Source of the DNA: Phytophthora hibernalis | Lineage: Eukaryota > Oomycota > Peronosporomycetes > Peronosporales > Peronosporaceae | Length of the DNA: 64,000 nt | Assembly (NCBI GenBank): GCA_012656075.1 | Contig: JAAKBF010000087.1 | Location: 62,001-126,000, forward strand | Direction: 5' to 3' | Shown: positions 10,087 to 20,644 of the stretch, one piece after another | Layout: the number at the start of each line of letters is the position of its first letter | Position numbering within the stretch: the first letter of the stretch is position 1 | Notes under the pieces: generated by a model | What the model was told of the DNA's origin: nothing | Seen by the model: only the letters and a program-made list of their open reading frames with translations | Databases searched by the model: none | Translations under genes and position numbers: made by a program

Positions 10087-11253
10087 ATGGATAATGCAAA
10101 GCTCCAGGTACGTTAGTGGCGGATTTCAGGCCTTTAACTGCCGGAATAGGGCGATATTCAGCTTTGCGTGGGGTTATTATGGCTTACCTGGTTGTTTTGT
10201 GTGTCTTTTGATGCGTTTTTCGGAATGGTAGAGTGAGGAAATCGAGGTTTTACAGGTACGGGATCCGGTATTTGGTCGGGTATTTGACTTTGCCTAACAT
10301 TTATAGTGTATTCATGACGTAGTCCATCTTTGAGGACGAGTTCCAGCTTAAAGTTGACTTAGATCAGCCAAGCGTTGCAAGATCCTTCACGATCTCAGTG
10401 CCTGGACCTCATAACATTGTCCTCTTGGTACATCTGCCTCAAGGGTATCCGATCACGGACGCCCCACTCGCTGAAGTGTACGAGTCTTTTGGACTGACGA
10501 ACACCCAGAGAGCAGAAATTCTAGAGAATTTGGTACGTTGGATGGACTTTACTATTGACGCAGTTGTTGGACGATGGTGTATCTGTTTTTGGTGTAGGCG
10601 GGGATTTTGAGCGCTCGAGTGGCCAGGTGTGTCTCTACGAGTGGATTGAAGATGTGAGGGAGAAATACGTCAATGCTGAGCTGGATGCTCAAGTGGATGC
10701 TGAGAGCGATGAAGAAGGGGTTGCTGCTCACGCGCACCTTCATGCGGTGGAGTTCTTTGAGTCGGATTCTCAAACCCTGCGACCTCGTGTACGGACGGCG
10801 CAATTGGTACGCGACGTTGAGCGTGAAGCGGTGATTGCTCCGCTCATCGTTCACGGAACTGCAGTTGTGGATCGGAAGAGTACCTTCATCGCTCACGCGT
10901 GTCCAGTCAAGAGTGTTGAGGATGTGCGCTCCTTTCTCGCGTTGCTGCTCGATGATCGCAAGATTGAGCGAGCGATCCACAACATGCTGGCGTATCGAAT
11001 TGTTGGTGACTTCACCGTCAAAGACAACGACGAGGACGGCGAACACGGAGCTGGAAGTAAAATGTCAAACCTGCTAGAGCTGCTCAAGGCCGAAAATGTG
11101 GCTGTCGTGGTAACGCGATGGTACGGAGGCATTAAGCTGGGTCCTGATCGCTTCAAGCACATTAACGCGTGTGCGCGACAAGTACTGGAGGACGGGGGCT
11201 TTCTGGACGAGGCTAACCTTCACCACAGTTCCAAGAAGAAAAACAAGCGATGA
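10087..11253 (+). CDS. IMPACT-family protein (RWD plus UPF0029), copy A
   Basis: Exons 10087-10107 (21 nt), 10232-10255 (24 nt), 10323-10532 and 10598-11253. The N-terminal RWD domain runs from SEEIEVLQSIFEDEFQL to about residue 85. The C-terminal IMPACT domain has VVDRKSTFIAHACPV, the DNDEDGEHGAGSKM segment and VVVTRWYGGIKLGPDRFKHI. IMPACT/Yih1 proteins bind Gcn1 through RWD and restrain the Gcn2 eIF2-alpha kinase in amino-acid starvation. The last acceptor is in frame only if GGGG at 10600-10603 is really five G; this gives 912 nt, 303 residues. The intron after EEIEVLQ is shared with copy B (16282-17348); the first microexon is not. It converges with arginase (147 bp between stops). Confidence 0.85.
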
Positions 11254-11400
11254 TGCAGTACCGTGGGTCAACCTTCCGTAGAGATGTGAGCAACAAGAAG
11301 AACTGCGTATCCAAGTACGAGAGCTTGTTTATTTCTTGTGTTTATTTCGTGCGATCAGTGACTATCGCGAAATGTCAACAGTTCGCAAAGCACTATCACC

Positions 11401-12590
11401 TTACAAAATGCGGTTGCCTAGGGCGGACGAAATGAGCAGCAGCGCCATGTCCACAGTGATTTGAGCCCCGTCGCCAGGTGCCAGCCTCGGGTTCACTTCG
11501 ACCATGTCCAGACCTACCAGCATGTTGGTCTCCGCCACAGCTTCAGCAACGTAGTGCGCTTCACGCCACGTCAGTCCACCACGCACGCGGGTGCCCGTGG
11601 AAGGGGCCACCAGCGGGTCCACTGCATCGATGTCGTAGCTCATGTGCAGCGGGCGCTGCTTCTTGCCACAGAGGTGGTCCAGTGCCATCTCCATGGTCTT
11701 TCCAATGCCGTAACGATCCACCTCCTGCATCGAAAACGCCTTGATGCCTTTCTCCCGGATGACGCGACTCTCGAACTTGTCCACGTCGCGCAGACCAACA
11801 TATACCAGTTGCTCCGGCTTCATCGTGGGACCGTTGACGAGCCACTCGAAGCCCGGCACCTTGGAGCTGTCCACCATGCCGTCCATGAGAAAGGCAATAG
11901 GCATACCATGCATATTCCCAGAGTCCGAGTCCGTGGGCGTGTTGATGTCAGCATGGGCATCCACCCAAATGACACCCGCGTCCGGGTGCACCGACAGCAA
12001 TCCTGCGAGCGATCCAGCACCAATGGTGTGGTCACCTCCCAGTACCAAGCAGAACTTTCCTTCTCCCGCTTTCTGCTGGAAAACTTCATAGAGTTGCTTG
12101 GTTCCATTACCCACTGTCCACAACCACAAAATCAGCTTCAAAACAACAAAAGATACTAAAGAGGCAGCATAACACTACCAGGGAAACACTGCTTGGCTTT
12201 TCCGTAGCGACTGTCCAGCGTCGGGTCATTGGAGGACGGAGCTACATAGTTGAGGTTGCCCGTCTCCTCCACAGACCAGCCCAAGTCCACCAGCGTCTTG
12301 TGCAGTCCTGCCTCACGTAGTAAATCCGGTCCTCCGTCCGTCCCAAGTAGTGGCTGACCGTCTGCAATGATATCACCAGCAAGAGAAGTGTTAAAAGGAC
12401 GATAAGGATTGTATTTTACTATTGACAATTGCTACAGACACGTCATGGGGGCGCCAATGACTGACACAGTGTGTGGCAGACTCAGACGAGCGTTGCGGTG
12501 TTCACCCGGGTGGATGTGGGGACGCACTTCGTCCCATTGGCGTCTTGAGGAGCTGCTAATACTGCGACGGAAGGAGGAGAAGCGACGCAT
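11401..12590 (-). CDS. Arginase with mitochondrial-type presequence
   Basis: Three exons, 12590-12440, 12361-12179 and 12113-11401, total 1,047 nt, 348 residues, with no frame break. Exon 1 starts MRRFSSFRRSISSSSRR, rich in Arg and Ser with no acid, as in a mitochondrial targeting peptide. It then reaches the conserved VSVIGAPMTYGQP across intron 1. Manganese ligands are visible in GGDHTIGAGS, WVDAHADINTP and SYDIDAVDP. SGNMHGMP is typical of arginase rather than agmatinase, as is the C-terminal GLDMVEVNP. It hydrolyses arginine to ornithine and urea. Donor GTCTGTAGC of intron 1 is unusual but is the only one that keeps frame and family spacing. Confidence 0.9.
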
Positions 12591-12996
12591 TGGGTATTGA
12601 GGGGTACGAGTCGTCTACGGGGTACGCAGCAGATCTGAAAGTGACGACTGTACCGGTAGTCGTACGGGACCCCGTCAAAATCGTTATGATCTGTTGAACT
12701 AAAAACGATGTGTTATTAGCTGGGTATTAATTGAGACTTCAGACAACATTGAAAACGGTCTTTGGTCTTAGCTACTTAAGTACTATTAAAACAGAATGTA
12801 GTCATGCAGACAAATTCGTCTACATGTTGAAGATGTAGACGAATTGACTGGGCTCTGCTTCTTGTGCTTCTCGGTGACAGCTTTCGTCCCCTGCCCAAGT
12901 GATGATCGATGGAAGTTTGGTGCTATTTCCACGAGCTGCTCGTTCGACTCACAACTCGAAGCATTGGTCGCGTCTCTTCAGGTTCTCACATCGCCC
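12591..12996. promoter_or_regulatory. Divergent spacer with perfect 13-base hairpin
   Basis: This 406-bp region separates arginase (minus) from the cysteine-rich gene (plus). Arms 12813-12825 and 12833-12845 (aattcgtctacat and its reverse complement) are perfect around 7 bases. The 3' half (about 12870-12996) is still alignable, at low identity, with the 5' flank of the inverted copy at 19054-19180 (shared tgacagctttcg, gctatttcca and ctcacaactcg). It is therefore the old duplicated promoter. Confidence 0.5.
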
Positions 12997-14660
12997 ATGC
13001 GAAGGTCGATATCTGCAGTGTGCTGCATCATTGCTACGACTGCCGTGATCCACACAACTGAGGCGCTCAGCTGCAACGCTGGCACGTATTTTGACGGCAT
13101 CAAGTGTTCGCGATGTCCAGGAGGCACCTTCGGCTCCACACCAGGACTCACTTCATCGTCGTGCTCCGGGTTGTGTACTGCTGGGTTCTTCTGTCCCGAG
13201 GGATCAACCTCACCACGTGAAAGACCTTGTGGCACCTCCACCTTCTACTGCCCCGCAGGTAGTGGTGAACGTCGGAGAGTCGACACGGGATACTACACAA
13301 TCACGTTTCCAACCGATCAATACACCTCGAAAATTGGTGCAGGACAACAAATACGCTGCGAGAAGGGATACTACTGCGTTTTCGGCATTCGCCGAGTCTG
13401 TCCTGCTGGAGTGTTTGGTGAATCCACGAGACTCACCACCCCAGAATGCTCTGCTCCGTGTCCGATTGAGTCGTACTGCCCTGCAGCAACATCCATACCG
13501 ATCCCATGTCCCGCTGGAACCTACGGGGTGAACTTGGTCTAACAAATGCTCGATGCAGCGGACTCTGCCCACTCGGTCACTACTGGTACGTTTCCAAACC
13601 TCTAGCAGCGTATTGATTGACGCACTGACCTTCGTCGACTACATACTACTTTGCTTGGAACAGTGACAAGGGGGCAATCGTTCCGGTGGCCTGTCCTGCT
13701 GGGACATATGGAGCTACACAGGGTCTCAGAACTCAAGCATGTTCGAGTACATGTTCAACAGTCAATCGAGTGCTTTCGTGCCTTCCGTCACCGTGTCCAC
13801 CAGGGTTCTACTGTCCGCTCGCAGCAACAGTACCCTTGGAATGTGGAGCAGTGAGCCTGTTTTGCCCAAAAGGCTCTCCATTGCCGACCACTGCAACTAC
13901 AGGCTACTATACGACCTGGAAGGTGTACTCAGAGACGCCTGCAACAGGAGAGCAGTTAGCACTGCAGTTTGTCGAGGGGAATCAACTTGCCATTCGGAAG
14001 AAAACCACTCGATCAGATCAACACATTTGTGAAAAAGGGTCGTACTGCACTGGTGGTGTCAAAAAGCTTTGTCCTGCTGGAACGTACGGTGGCAGTGAAG
14101 GTTTGTCCACTGCAAGTTGTACCGCCGCATGCCCTGCTGGCTACTTCTGGTAGAAATATCAATGTTCCTCAACTCTTTCATCGGTCTAACAAATCTTCCC
14201 TCGTTTTGCTTGCAGTCCAATAGGAACCGCAGACTACAAACTGCACCCGTGTACATCGCGGACATCGTTTTGCCGCCAAGGCTCGTCAGTCCCCATTGCT
14301 GTCGACATTGGATACTTCACCGTTGCAACACAAGCAGGGCTTCGACCGGACGAAAGAATATGCCCAGCAGGAAGTTATTGCATCGCTGGTGTTCAATATC
14401 TGTGTCCTGAAAGCACGTACGGATCCACACCCGGCCTCACGTCCAGGACATGTACGGGCAAATGCCAAGATGGATACGTCTGCCCACGAGGGTCAACATC
14501 AGCGCAGCAATCACCTTGTTCAGCAGGATCGTACTCACAAAATGGCAAATTCTGCTCTCCATGCTCATCTGGGGAATGGTGCAGTGCTGCATATCCCCGA
14601 CAACATACCTGCGGAGTTGAGAATAACGCGTTCTGTCCTCTGGGTTAATCAACTGCCCAA
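12994..14660. repeat. Left arm of 1.66-kb inverted gene duplication
   Basis: This arm is the near-perfect reverse complement of 17390-19053 and covers the whole coding region from three bases before ATG to 12 bases past the stop. Both introns are identical in the two copies. Differences are a few substitutions, mostly silent and clustered in the last 60 bases of the CDS, plus five run-length differences (one base fewer here, four fewer in the right arm). Similarity falls abruptly at both ends. Confidence 0.9.
12997..14648 (+). CDS. Secreted cysteine-rich protein (GCC2/GCC3-like repeats), copy 1
   Basis: Exons 12997-13585, 13664-14149 and 14216-14648. A signal peptide (about residues 1-24, MRRSISAVCCIIATTAVIHT...) is followed by repeats of the form CPAGTYG-x-x-x-GL-x(4)-CS-x-x-CP-x-G-x-YC. 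These resemble the ephrin-receptor-like GCC2/GCC3 module. No transmembrane or GPI tail is seen, so it is probably secreted or surface-attached. The G-run 13525-13528 has four G where the inverted copy has five; adding one gives 1,509 nt, 502 residues. Exons 2 and 3 are unbroken here. Function unknown; such proteins occur in oomycete secretomes, sometimes as kinase or adhesion ectodomains. Confidence 0.75.
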
Positions 14661-14723
14661 TTTGCAAGGCCTCACAAGAACTGTAGGAGTGAACGGTAAC
14701 CTTTAATCCGGCGTAGTTACAGC

Positions 14724-16151
14724 CTAAAAGCTCTTGAACGTGTGTTCCTGTGGCTTGATACGCCACGCCGTGTACTGTTGTAGCTCGTGGATAAATGCCT
14801 CAGAAGGTTGCTCAGCGGACTTGGGCATTGCAGCCAGATCGAATTCGGAGAGTTCTCCAATGTAGAACTGCTTGAGATAGCGGAATGACTGGCGACTAGC
14901 GTGATAAATCTCGAACATGACCGTTGAATCCACGTTCATGGCCTCCTGCGCGATGAGCTCAGATCCGCCAGGGTGCTCCGGAATCCACCGCGTTATATCC
15001 AACACCATACCTTGCATAACCAGCCACACCTCGCCGGATTCGTTGCGACGAACGACCTCCTCCCAGCGAATTGCGTCTTTGCGAACGCGGGTCTCGAACT
15101 CCCCAAATCGTCTCTGGCAAACTTCCTGCAGACCAATGCACCCCAGAGTAGTAGCTGCGGCCAGCAGATCGTCTGTCACCGAGGGGTCAAACTGGAACTC
15201 GGTGCCATCGTTGCGCGCTTCGTGCTCGAGATATAGCAACACGCGGTCGAAAGTGCAGCAATCCACGTCCACCTCGATACTTGTCGAGGCGCCCTTGTGC
15301 ACACCCCTGCCGGAAAGTACAGCCGACGACAGCTTAATGCACGGGAACAGCAGTTTCTTCTTGACTGGGAACTCCTCCTCATCGCTTGTGAAGACCGTGA
15401 CGACATCCGAGCGCATCGACGCAAGACCAGCAGAGGCCACCAGCGTGGCATTCAGTAACTCAAAGCCAGAAGACTCTGAAGACACGAAAACCTGGACGTC
15501 TTCGTCCACCAGCCCACGATACGAGTCTGGCATGGTGAACTCCGTCTCGTCCTCATCCTCGGCATCAATCTCCAGCACGCGGACGAAATAGCGTCCACCC
15601 TTATAAGGCATCACAAGTCGTTCATGCTCCGTCAGCACTCGCTGCCACGTAAACTTTGCAAACGCCGCAGCAAACTCCTTCGCATCCGTCACAATTGGAG
15701 TAGCAGTAACAATACTCTCCTCTTCTAGCAACGGACGAATCTCAATTGCCACAGCATTGGCAGTCGGCACTCGCTCCGTGAAGAGCGTCCACTTCTCCGT
15801 CTGGAACGTGCACAGCTCGAGGTTGATCATCTGCGGTTGAGACAAAGCAATAGCCCCTTGAGGAACCGCTTCATGCGGCCGCACCGCCACCACAAACTGT
15901 ACGTGTAGTCTCGGGTGCACTAGAACAGCTCCATCGGGTCCGGCAGTATCAATGGGGAAGTCTTCCGGGTGCATCAGAGCACAATGACGCAGAGTCGACA
16001 ATTGGACGTGAGGCAATAGTTCGTCCACCTCCAGAGTACGCAACGACTTGGTCCAGACGTCCTTGGTCCCTTGCTGTTTGCGACGGAGTACAGCCGCCAT
16101 AGCGGGCGCACGGATCTCACCTGCTGGGTTGTTGTTGGCATTCCACGGCAT
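14724..16151 (-). CDS. BTB/Skp1-like and cytochrome b5 domain fusion protein
   Basis: An uninterrupted single-exon ORF of 475 residues. Residues about 45-235 look like a beta-rich N-terminal region, perhaps related to Cdc48/Pex1 N-domains (LPHVQLSTLRHCALMHPEDF); this is weak. Residues about 247-355 resemble a BTB/Skp1 fold (DVVTVFTSDEEEFPVKKKLL...LSGRG...FDRVLLYLEHEA). Residues 361-445 are a cytochrome b5 domain with both haem histidines: EHPGG (H393) and EIYHAS (H417). Cytochrome b5 domains carry electrons or bind haem/sterol; BTB domains recruit partners, often cullin-3. No membrane helix is visible. It lies inside the inverted repeat, divergent from IMPACT-B (130 bp). Confidence 0.75.
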   Translation of the reverse strand: MPWNANNNPAGEIRAPAMAAVLRRKQQGTKDVWTKSLRTLEVDELLPHVQLSTLRHCALMHPEDFPIDTAGPDGAVLVHPRLHVQFVVAVRPHEAVPQGAIALSQPQMINLELCTFQTEKWTLFTERVPTANAVAIEIRPLLEEESIVTATPIVTDAKEFAAAFAKFTWQRVLTEHERLVMPYKGGRYFVRVLEIDAEDEDETEFTMPDSYRGLVDEDVQVFVSSESSGFELLNATLVASAGLASMRSDVVTVFTSDEEEFPVKKKLLFPCIKLSSAVLSGRGVHKGASTSIEVDVDCCTFDRVLLYLEHEARNDGTEFQFDPSVTDDLLAAATTLGCIGLQEVCQRRFGEFETRVRKDAIRWEEVVRRNESGEVWLVMQGMVLDITRWIPEHPGGSELIAQEAMNVDSTVMFEIYHASRQSFRYLKQFYIGELSEFDLAAMPKSAEQPSEAFIHELQQYTAWRIKPQEHTFKSF

Positions 16152-16281
16152 CGCTTCTCGGTGGTCTCTGATAAGTTAGTGGTGTGTCGTTGATACACAG
16201 ATCTGCGACTTGTGCAGACACTTGACACTTCCCATCCATCGTGTTAGCTCTTCACTCTCAGATTTGCGTCTTTCGAACGCA

Positions 16282-17348
16282 ATGTGCAGCGGAATCCAAC
16301 GTGAGGAGAATGAAGCGATGCAAGACGAAGAGATCGAGGTGCTTCAGGTGCGAAACAAGTGGAATTATACAGCCCAATATGATGGTTCACGAAAGGTGAT
16401 GGTGTTGCAGGCCATCTTCGCAGACGAATTCCAATTGAGTGCAGTCTTCGATCAATCGGATGGAGTGAGGTCGTTCATTGTCCAAGTGCCAGGCCGCACA
16501 ACATTGAGCTGCAGGTGCATCTACCGCATGGATATCCATCTACCGACGCCCCAGTCGCCGTCGTGCAGGACTCGTTCGGGCTTACGAACGCGCAACGTGA
16601 CCAGATCACGGGAACACTTGTGCGATGTCGACTTCCTGCTACTGTACCGGTAGTCTTCACTAACGACAGCTTTTTGTTGCAGGACGCTACCTTCGACCGC
16701 TCAAACGGACAAGTTTGTCTGTACGAGTGGATCGCGGATGTGAGAGAAGACTACGCTACTCGTCAGGCAGAGGACCAACCCGAGTCGGAAAGCGTTATCG
16801 CTTCTACCGTTCCTCGTCCAGTTCAAAACGATGCGGCCTGCTTTGCATCGGACCCACACACGTTGCGTCCTCGTACACGAACAGCCCAAGCAGTGCGTGA
16901 CTGCGCTCGTGAAGCCAAGTTGAAGCCGCTGATTTTCCACGCCGGGGTCATCGTCGACCGCAAAAGCGTCTTCCAAGGCCACGCGTGTCCGATTTCTAGT
17001 GTTGGTGACGTCCGCTCCTTCTTGGCGGTGCTGCTGGACGATCGCAAGATCAGTCGCGCGTGCCACAACATGATCGCGTACCGAATCATGGGCGACTTCA
17101 CCATCAAGGACAATGACGAGGACCGCGAGGACGGTGCGGGTAGCAAGATGTTGCATCTGATGGAGCTGACCAAGGCCGAGAACGTGGCGGTGGTGGTCAC
17201 GCGGTGGTGCGGCGGGATCCACTTAGGACCAGACCGCTTCAAGCACATCAACGCCTGCGCTCGGGAGGCCCTGGTAGGTGGCGGCTTCATCGACGTCTCA
17301 TTGCTGCCTCAGAGTCGCAAGAAGCACAAGAAACAGACACCACAGTGA
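16282..17348 (+). CDS. IMPACT-family protein (RWD plus UPF0029), copy B
   Basis: Exons 16282-16347, 16411-16619 and 16683-17348, all GT-AG. The RWD starts at DEEIEVLQ and continues AIFADEFQL. The IMPACT domain has VDRKSVFQGHACPI, DNDEDREDGAGSKM and VVVTRWCGGIHLGPDRFKHI. One A is missing at about 16499 (VPGRT(N)IELQVHLPHGYP), and adding it makes the exons 942 nt, 313 residues. ATGs at 16210 and 16318 are in-frame alternatives. Intron positions 1 and 2 match introns 2 and 3 of copy A, but the proteins differ at many sites, so the duplication is old. Its likely role is regulation of Gcn2 through Gcn1, as for copy A. Confidence 0.85.
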
Positions 17349-17389
17349 GTTGGTACCAATTTGTCTACATGTTACCGCGTAATAGCAGG

Positions 17390-19053
17390 TCGGACAGTTG
17401 ATTAACCCAGAGGACAGAACGCGTTATTCTCAACTCCACACGTATGCTGTCGGGGATATGCAGCACTGCACCATTCCCCAGATGAGCATGGAGAGCAGAA
17501 TTTGCCATTTTGTGAGTACGATCCTGCTGAACAAGGTGATTGCTGCGCTGATGTTGACCCTCGTGGGCAGACGTATCCATCTTGGCATTTGCCCGTACAT
17601 GTCCTGGACGTGAGGCCGGGTGTGGATCCGTACGTGCTTTCAGGACACAGATATTGAACACCAGCGATGCAATAACTTCCTGCTGGGCATATTCTTTCGT
17701 CCGGTCGAAGCCCTGCTTGTGTTGCAACGGTGAAGTATCCAATGTCGACAGCAATGGGGACTGACGAGCCTTGGCGGCAAAACGATGTCCGCGATGTACA
17801 CGGGTGCAGTTTGTAGTCTGCGGTTCCTATTGACTGCAAGCAAAACGAGGGAAGATTTGTTAGACCGATGAAAGAGTTGAGGAACATTGATATTTCTACC
17901 AGAAGTAGCCAGCAGGGCATGCGGCGGTACAACTTGCAGTGGACAAACCTTCACTGCCACCGTACGTTCCAGCAGGACAAAGCTTTTTGACACCACCAGT
18001 GCAGTACGACCCTTTTTCACAAATGTGTTGATCTGATCGAGTGGTTTTCTTCCGAATGGCAAGTTGATTCCCTCGACAAACTGCAGTGCTAACTGCTCTC
18101 CTGTTGCAGGCGTCTCTGAGTACACCTTCCAGGTCGTATAGTAGCCTGTAGTTGCAGTGGTCGGCAATGGAGAGCCTTTTGGGCAAAACAGGCTCACTGC
18201 TCCACATTCCAAGGGTACTGTTGCTGCGAGCGGACAGTAGAACCCTGGTGGACACGGTGACGGAAGGCACGAAAGCACTCGATTGACTGTTGAACATGTA
18301 CTGAACATGCTTGAGTTCTGAGACCCTGTGTAGCTCCATATGTCCCAGCAGGACAGGCCACCGGAACGATTGCCCCTTGTCACTGTTCCAAGCAAAGTAG
18401 TATGTAGTCGACGAAGGTCAGTGCGTCAATCAATACGCTGCTAGAGGTTTGGAAACGTACCAGTAGTGACCGAGTGGGCAGAGTCCGCTGCATCGAGCAT
18501 TTGTTAGACCAAGTTCACCCCCGTAGGTTCCAGCGGGACATGGGATCGGTATGGATGTTGCTGCAGGGCAGTACGACTCAATCGGACACGGAGCAGAGCA
18601 TTCTGGGGTGGTGAGTCTCGTGGATTCACCAAACACTCCAGCAGGACAGACTCGGCGAATGCCGAAAACGCAGTAGTATCCCTTCTCGCAGCGTATTTGT
18701 TGTCCTGCACCAATTTTCGAGGTGTATTGATCGGTTGGAAACGTGATTGTGTAGTATCCCGTGTCGACTCTCCGACGTTCACCACCACCTGCGGGGCAGT
18801 AGAAGGTGGAGGTGCCACAAGGTCTTTCACGTGGTGAGGTTGATCCCTCGGGACAGAAGAACCCAGCAGTACACAACCCGGAGCACGACGATGAAGTGAG
18901 TCCTGGTGTGGAGCCGAAGGTGCCTCCTGGACATCGCGAACACTTGATGCCGTCAAAATACGTGCCAGCGTTGCAGCTGAGCGCCTCAGTTGTGTGGATC
19001 ACGGCAGTCGTAGCAATGATGCAGCACACTGCAGATATCGATCTTCGCATGGG
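17390..19053. repeat. Right arm of 1.66-kb inverted gene duplication
   Basis: The inverted partner of 12994-14660, 1,664 bp versus 1,667 bp. The 2.7 kb between the arms holds the BTB-cytochrome b5 gene and IMPACT-B. Immediately outside the CDS the two flanks differ strongly, although weak similarity persists upstream of both starts. Confidence 0.9.
17402..19050 (-). CDS. Secreted cysteine-rich protein (GCC2/GCC3-like repeats), copy 2
   Basis: Exons 19050-18461 (unbroken), 18382-17900 and 17833-17402. It encodes the same signal peptide, repeats and end (NNAFCPLG) as copy 1. Compared with that copy, exon 2 lacks three bases (G-run near 18375, a G near 18303, G-run near 18072) and exon 3 lacks one C at about 17831. 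With these, the length is 1,509 nt, as in copy 1. An in-frame upstream ATG at 19095 would add 15 residues before the signal peptide; I prefer 19050, which both copies share. The last 20 codons carry silent differences from copy 1, which argues that both copies are selected as proteins. Confidence 0.75.
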
Positions 19054-20644
19054 AAGCAGTCTCAAACGTGAAAAGACGCGGCTAGTGCTTGGCACTTCCG
19101 AGTTGTGAGCAATGGAAATAGCTCCAGGCCTCGATCAATCACGACGTGGACAGCGAACAATGCAGCGAAAGCTGTCACCGAGATCGTTAAAACTTGAAAG
19201 CAGCTCAAGAAGCACATTTAAGGTTTACCAGCTGCTACGACTTCAGCCGTTGCAATCACGATGACATGTCGGATGTACATGTAGCGGCTCGAGCGTACAG
19301 ACATGTTGCCATAACCGCAGCAAATATTAAACAAATCGGATGAGAAGAGCGCCCAAGTTGAAGGTGTTGAAGACATCTTCAAGTTGTCGCTCTTCCCTCA
19401 TTTTCCAATGATTCAAGAAGTACAGTACACGGAAAATATCATTCGAGTTACACCACCTTGACTGTAACTTTACTCTACAGCATTACTCAATTCAATACTT
19501 AAGTGCAATTTTTTTCTTGCAACACCGCAGGCACCGCTACAAGTTTGCTTGACGTCGACCAAGTGTTCCTGTAAAGCCCCGTCATGTTTTCGGTGATGTC
19601 CGTTTGCTGGTATTCGTCATAGGCAGGCGGAAGGTCCTGGATCCTGCGATGCTGCTGCAAGCACAGCCACATAGACCACGACCGGCGTTCGTCTGCGGTG
19701 ATGAGAGTCGCACGGGCGATCGGACGTTCGGATGGTGCTCATGGAAATCCACCGCTAACAATTTGAACGCCGTTAGCAGTCACCGCTACCTCTAAGCGGT
19801 GCGTACAACTGTGATCGACCGTAGCTGCTACGGTAGCACCCCGTAGGTGTCGTGCAGGCCCAGTTCCCGGCCCCGGATGGATCTCGACGTCGCCTCAACT
19901 CTGCTGACCATTGCAGCTCAACCCTGCTGAACCCCGTAGCGACACATACGCAAACGAGCTGGACGCTGCGAAAATCCATCGGCTGTCGCCATCGCAACGA
20001 GTCCTTGACAATGGCGTTGGTGACGCCCAAACTTGTATTAAGACATGTCCGTTCCCAGGGCTGTGGGCTGTAAAGTGACCCCCGAAAGGCTAAAATACTA
20101 TCTGTGCAGTGACAATAAAGTTCTGCATTGCACACGGCGCTCAATGCAAGTCAGCTTCGCCCCAGGGTTGGTGACACGCAGTAACATCGGAGACCGCGCT
20201 AACGGTGCAAATCGTTTGGCGTGGATGAATGTCAGCCAAGCTAATGCCGGGGCAGAAACGTGCATATTTTTTGCGTTCGGTTGTGATAAGGGCGGACCGC
20301 ATGCCTATTGGCTGAAACTCGGATTTAACGCCCGTTCATTGGTAGATGAGACCGTCGTGACATACAGGCGCTGCTGTGCTCGAGTTCACGCCGCATCTTG
20401 GCGCTTGTCCCCAATTCCCATTTTTCCAGCACGGAAACGGATCCACGTAGCTCTGCTGCTTGCAGCGAGCTCGTATTAAATACCAACCCACCGAAAACCT
20501 ATTTTCAGGCTTCGCTGTTACTAGTTCGGTTGAATCGACTTGTGATTGTCGACACTGAGAACCTTCGAACAGCTTTAGAACCCTGCAATCTCCGACGCCA
20601 ATTCCGTCGCAGCCACTCGCAAAGACGCCATCTCCGACCGAAAC
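19054..20644. other. 1.6-kb region without recognisable gene
   Basis: The first 150 bp are the diverged duplicated promoter of copy 2. Beyond that no ORF has codon structure, homology or a signal peptide that I recognise. A small palindrome (ccgtagc-t-gctacgg) lies at about 19818-19832. It may be remnant retroelement DNA; the sequence does not show which. Confidence 0.4.

Noticed and set aside
10533..10567. 35-nt intron in IMPACT-A that would keep frame without a base correction
   Set aside because: Too short compared with the 60-125-nt introns here, and it adds residues absent from copy B.
14917..15591. 224-residue plus-strand ORF rich in Ser/Thr
   Set aside because: Antisense shadow of the BTB-cytochrome b5 gene.
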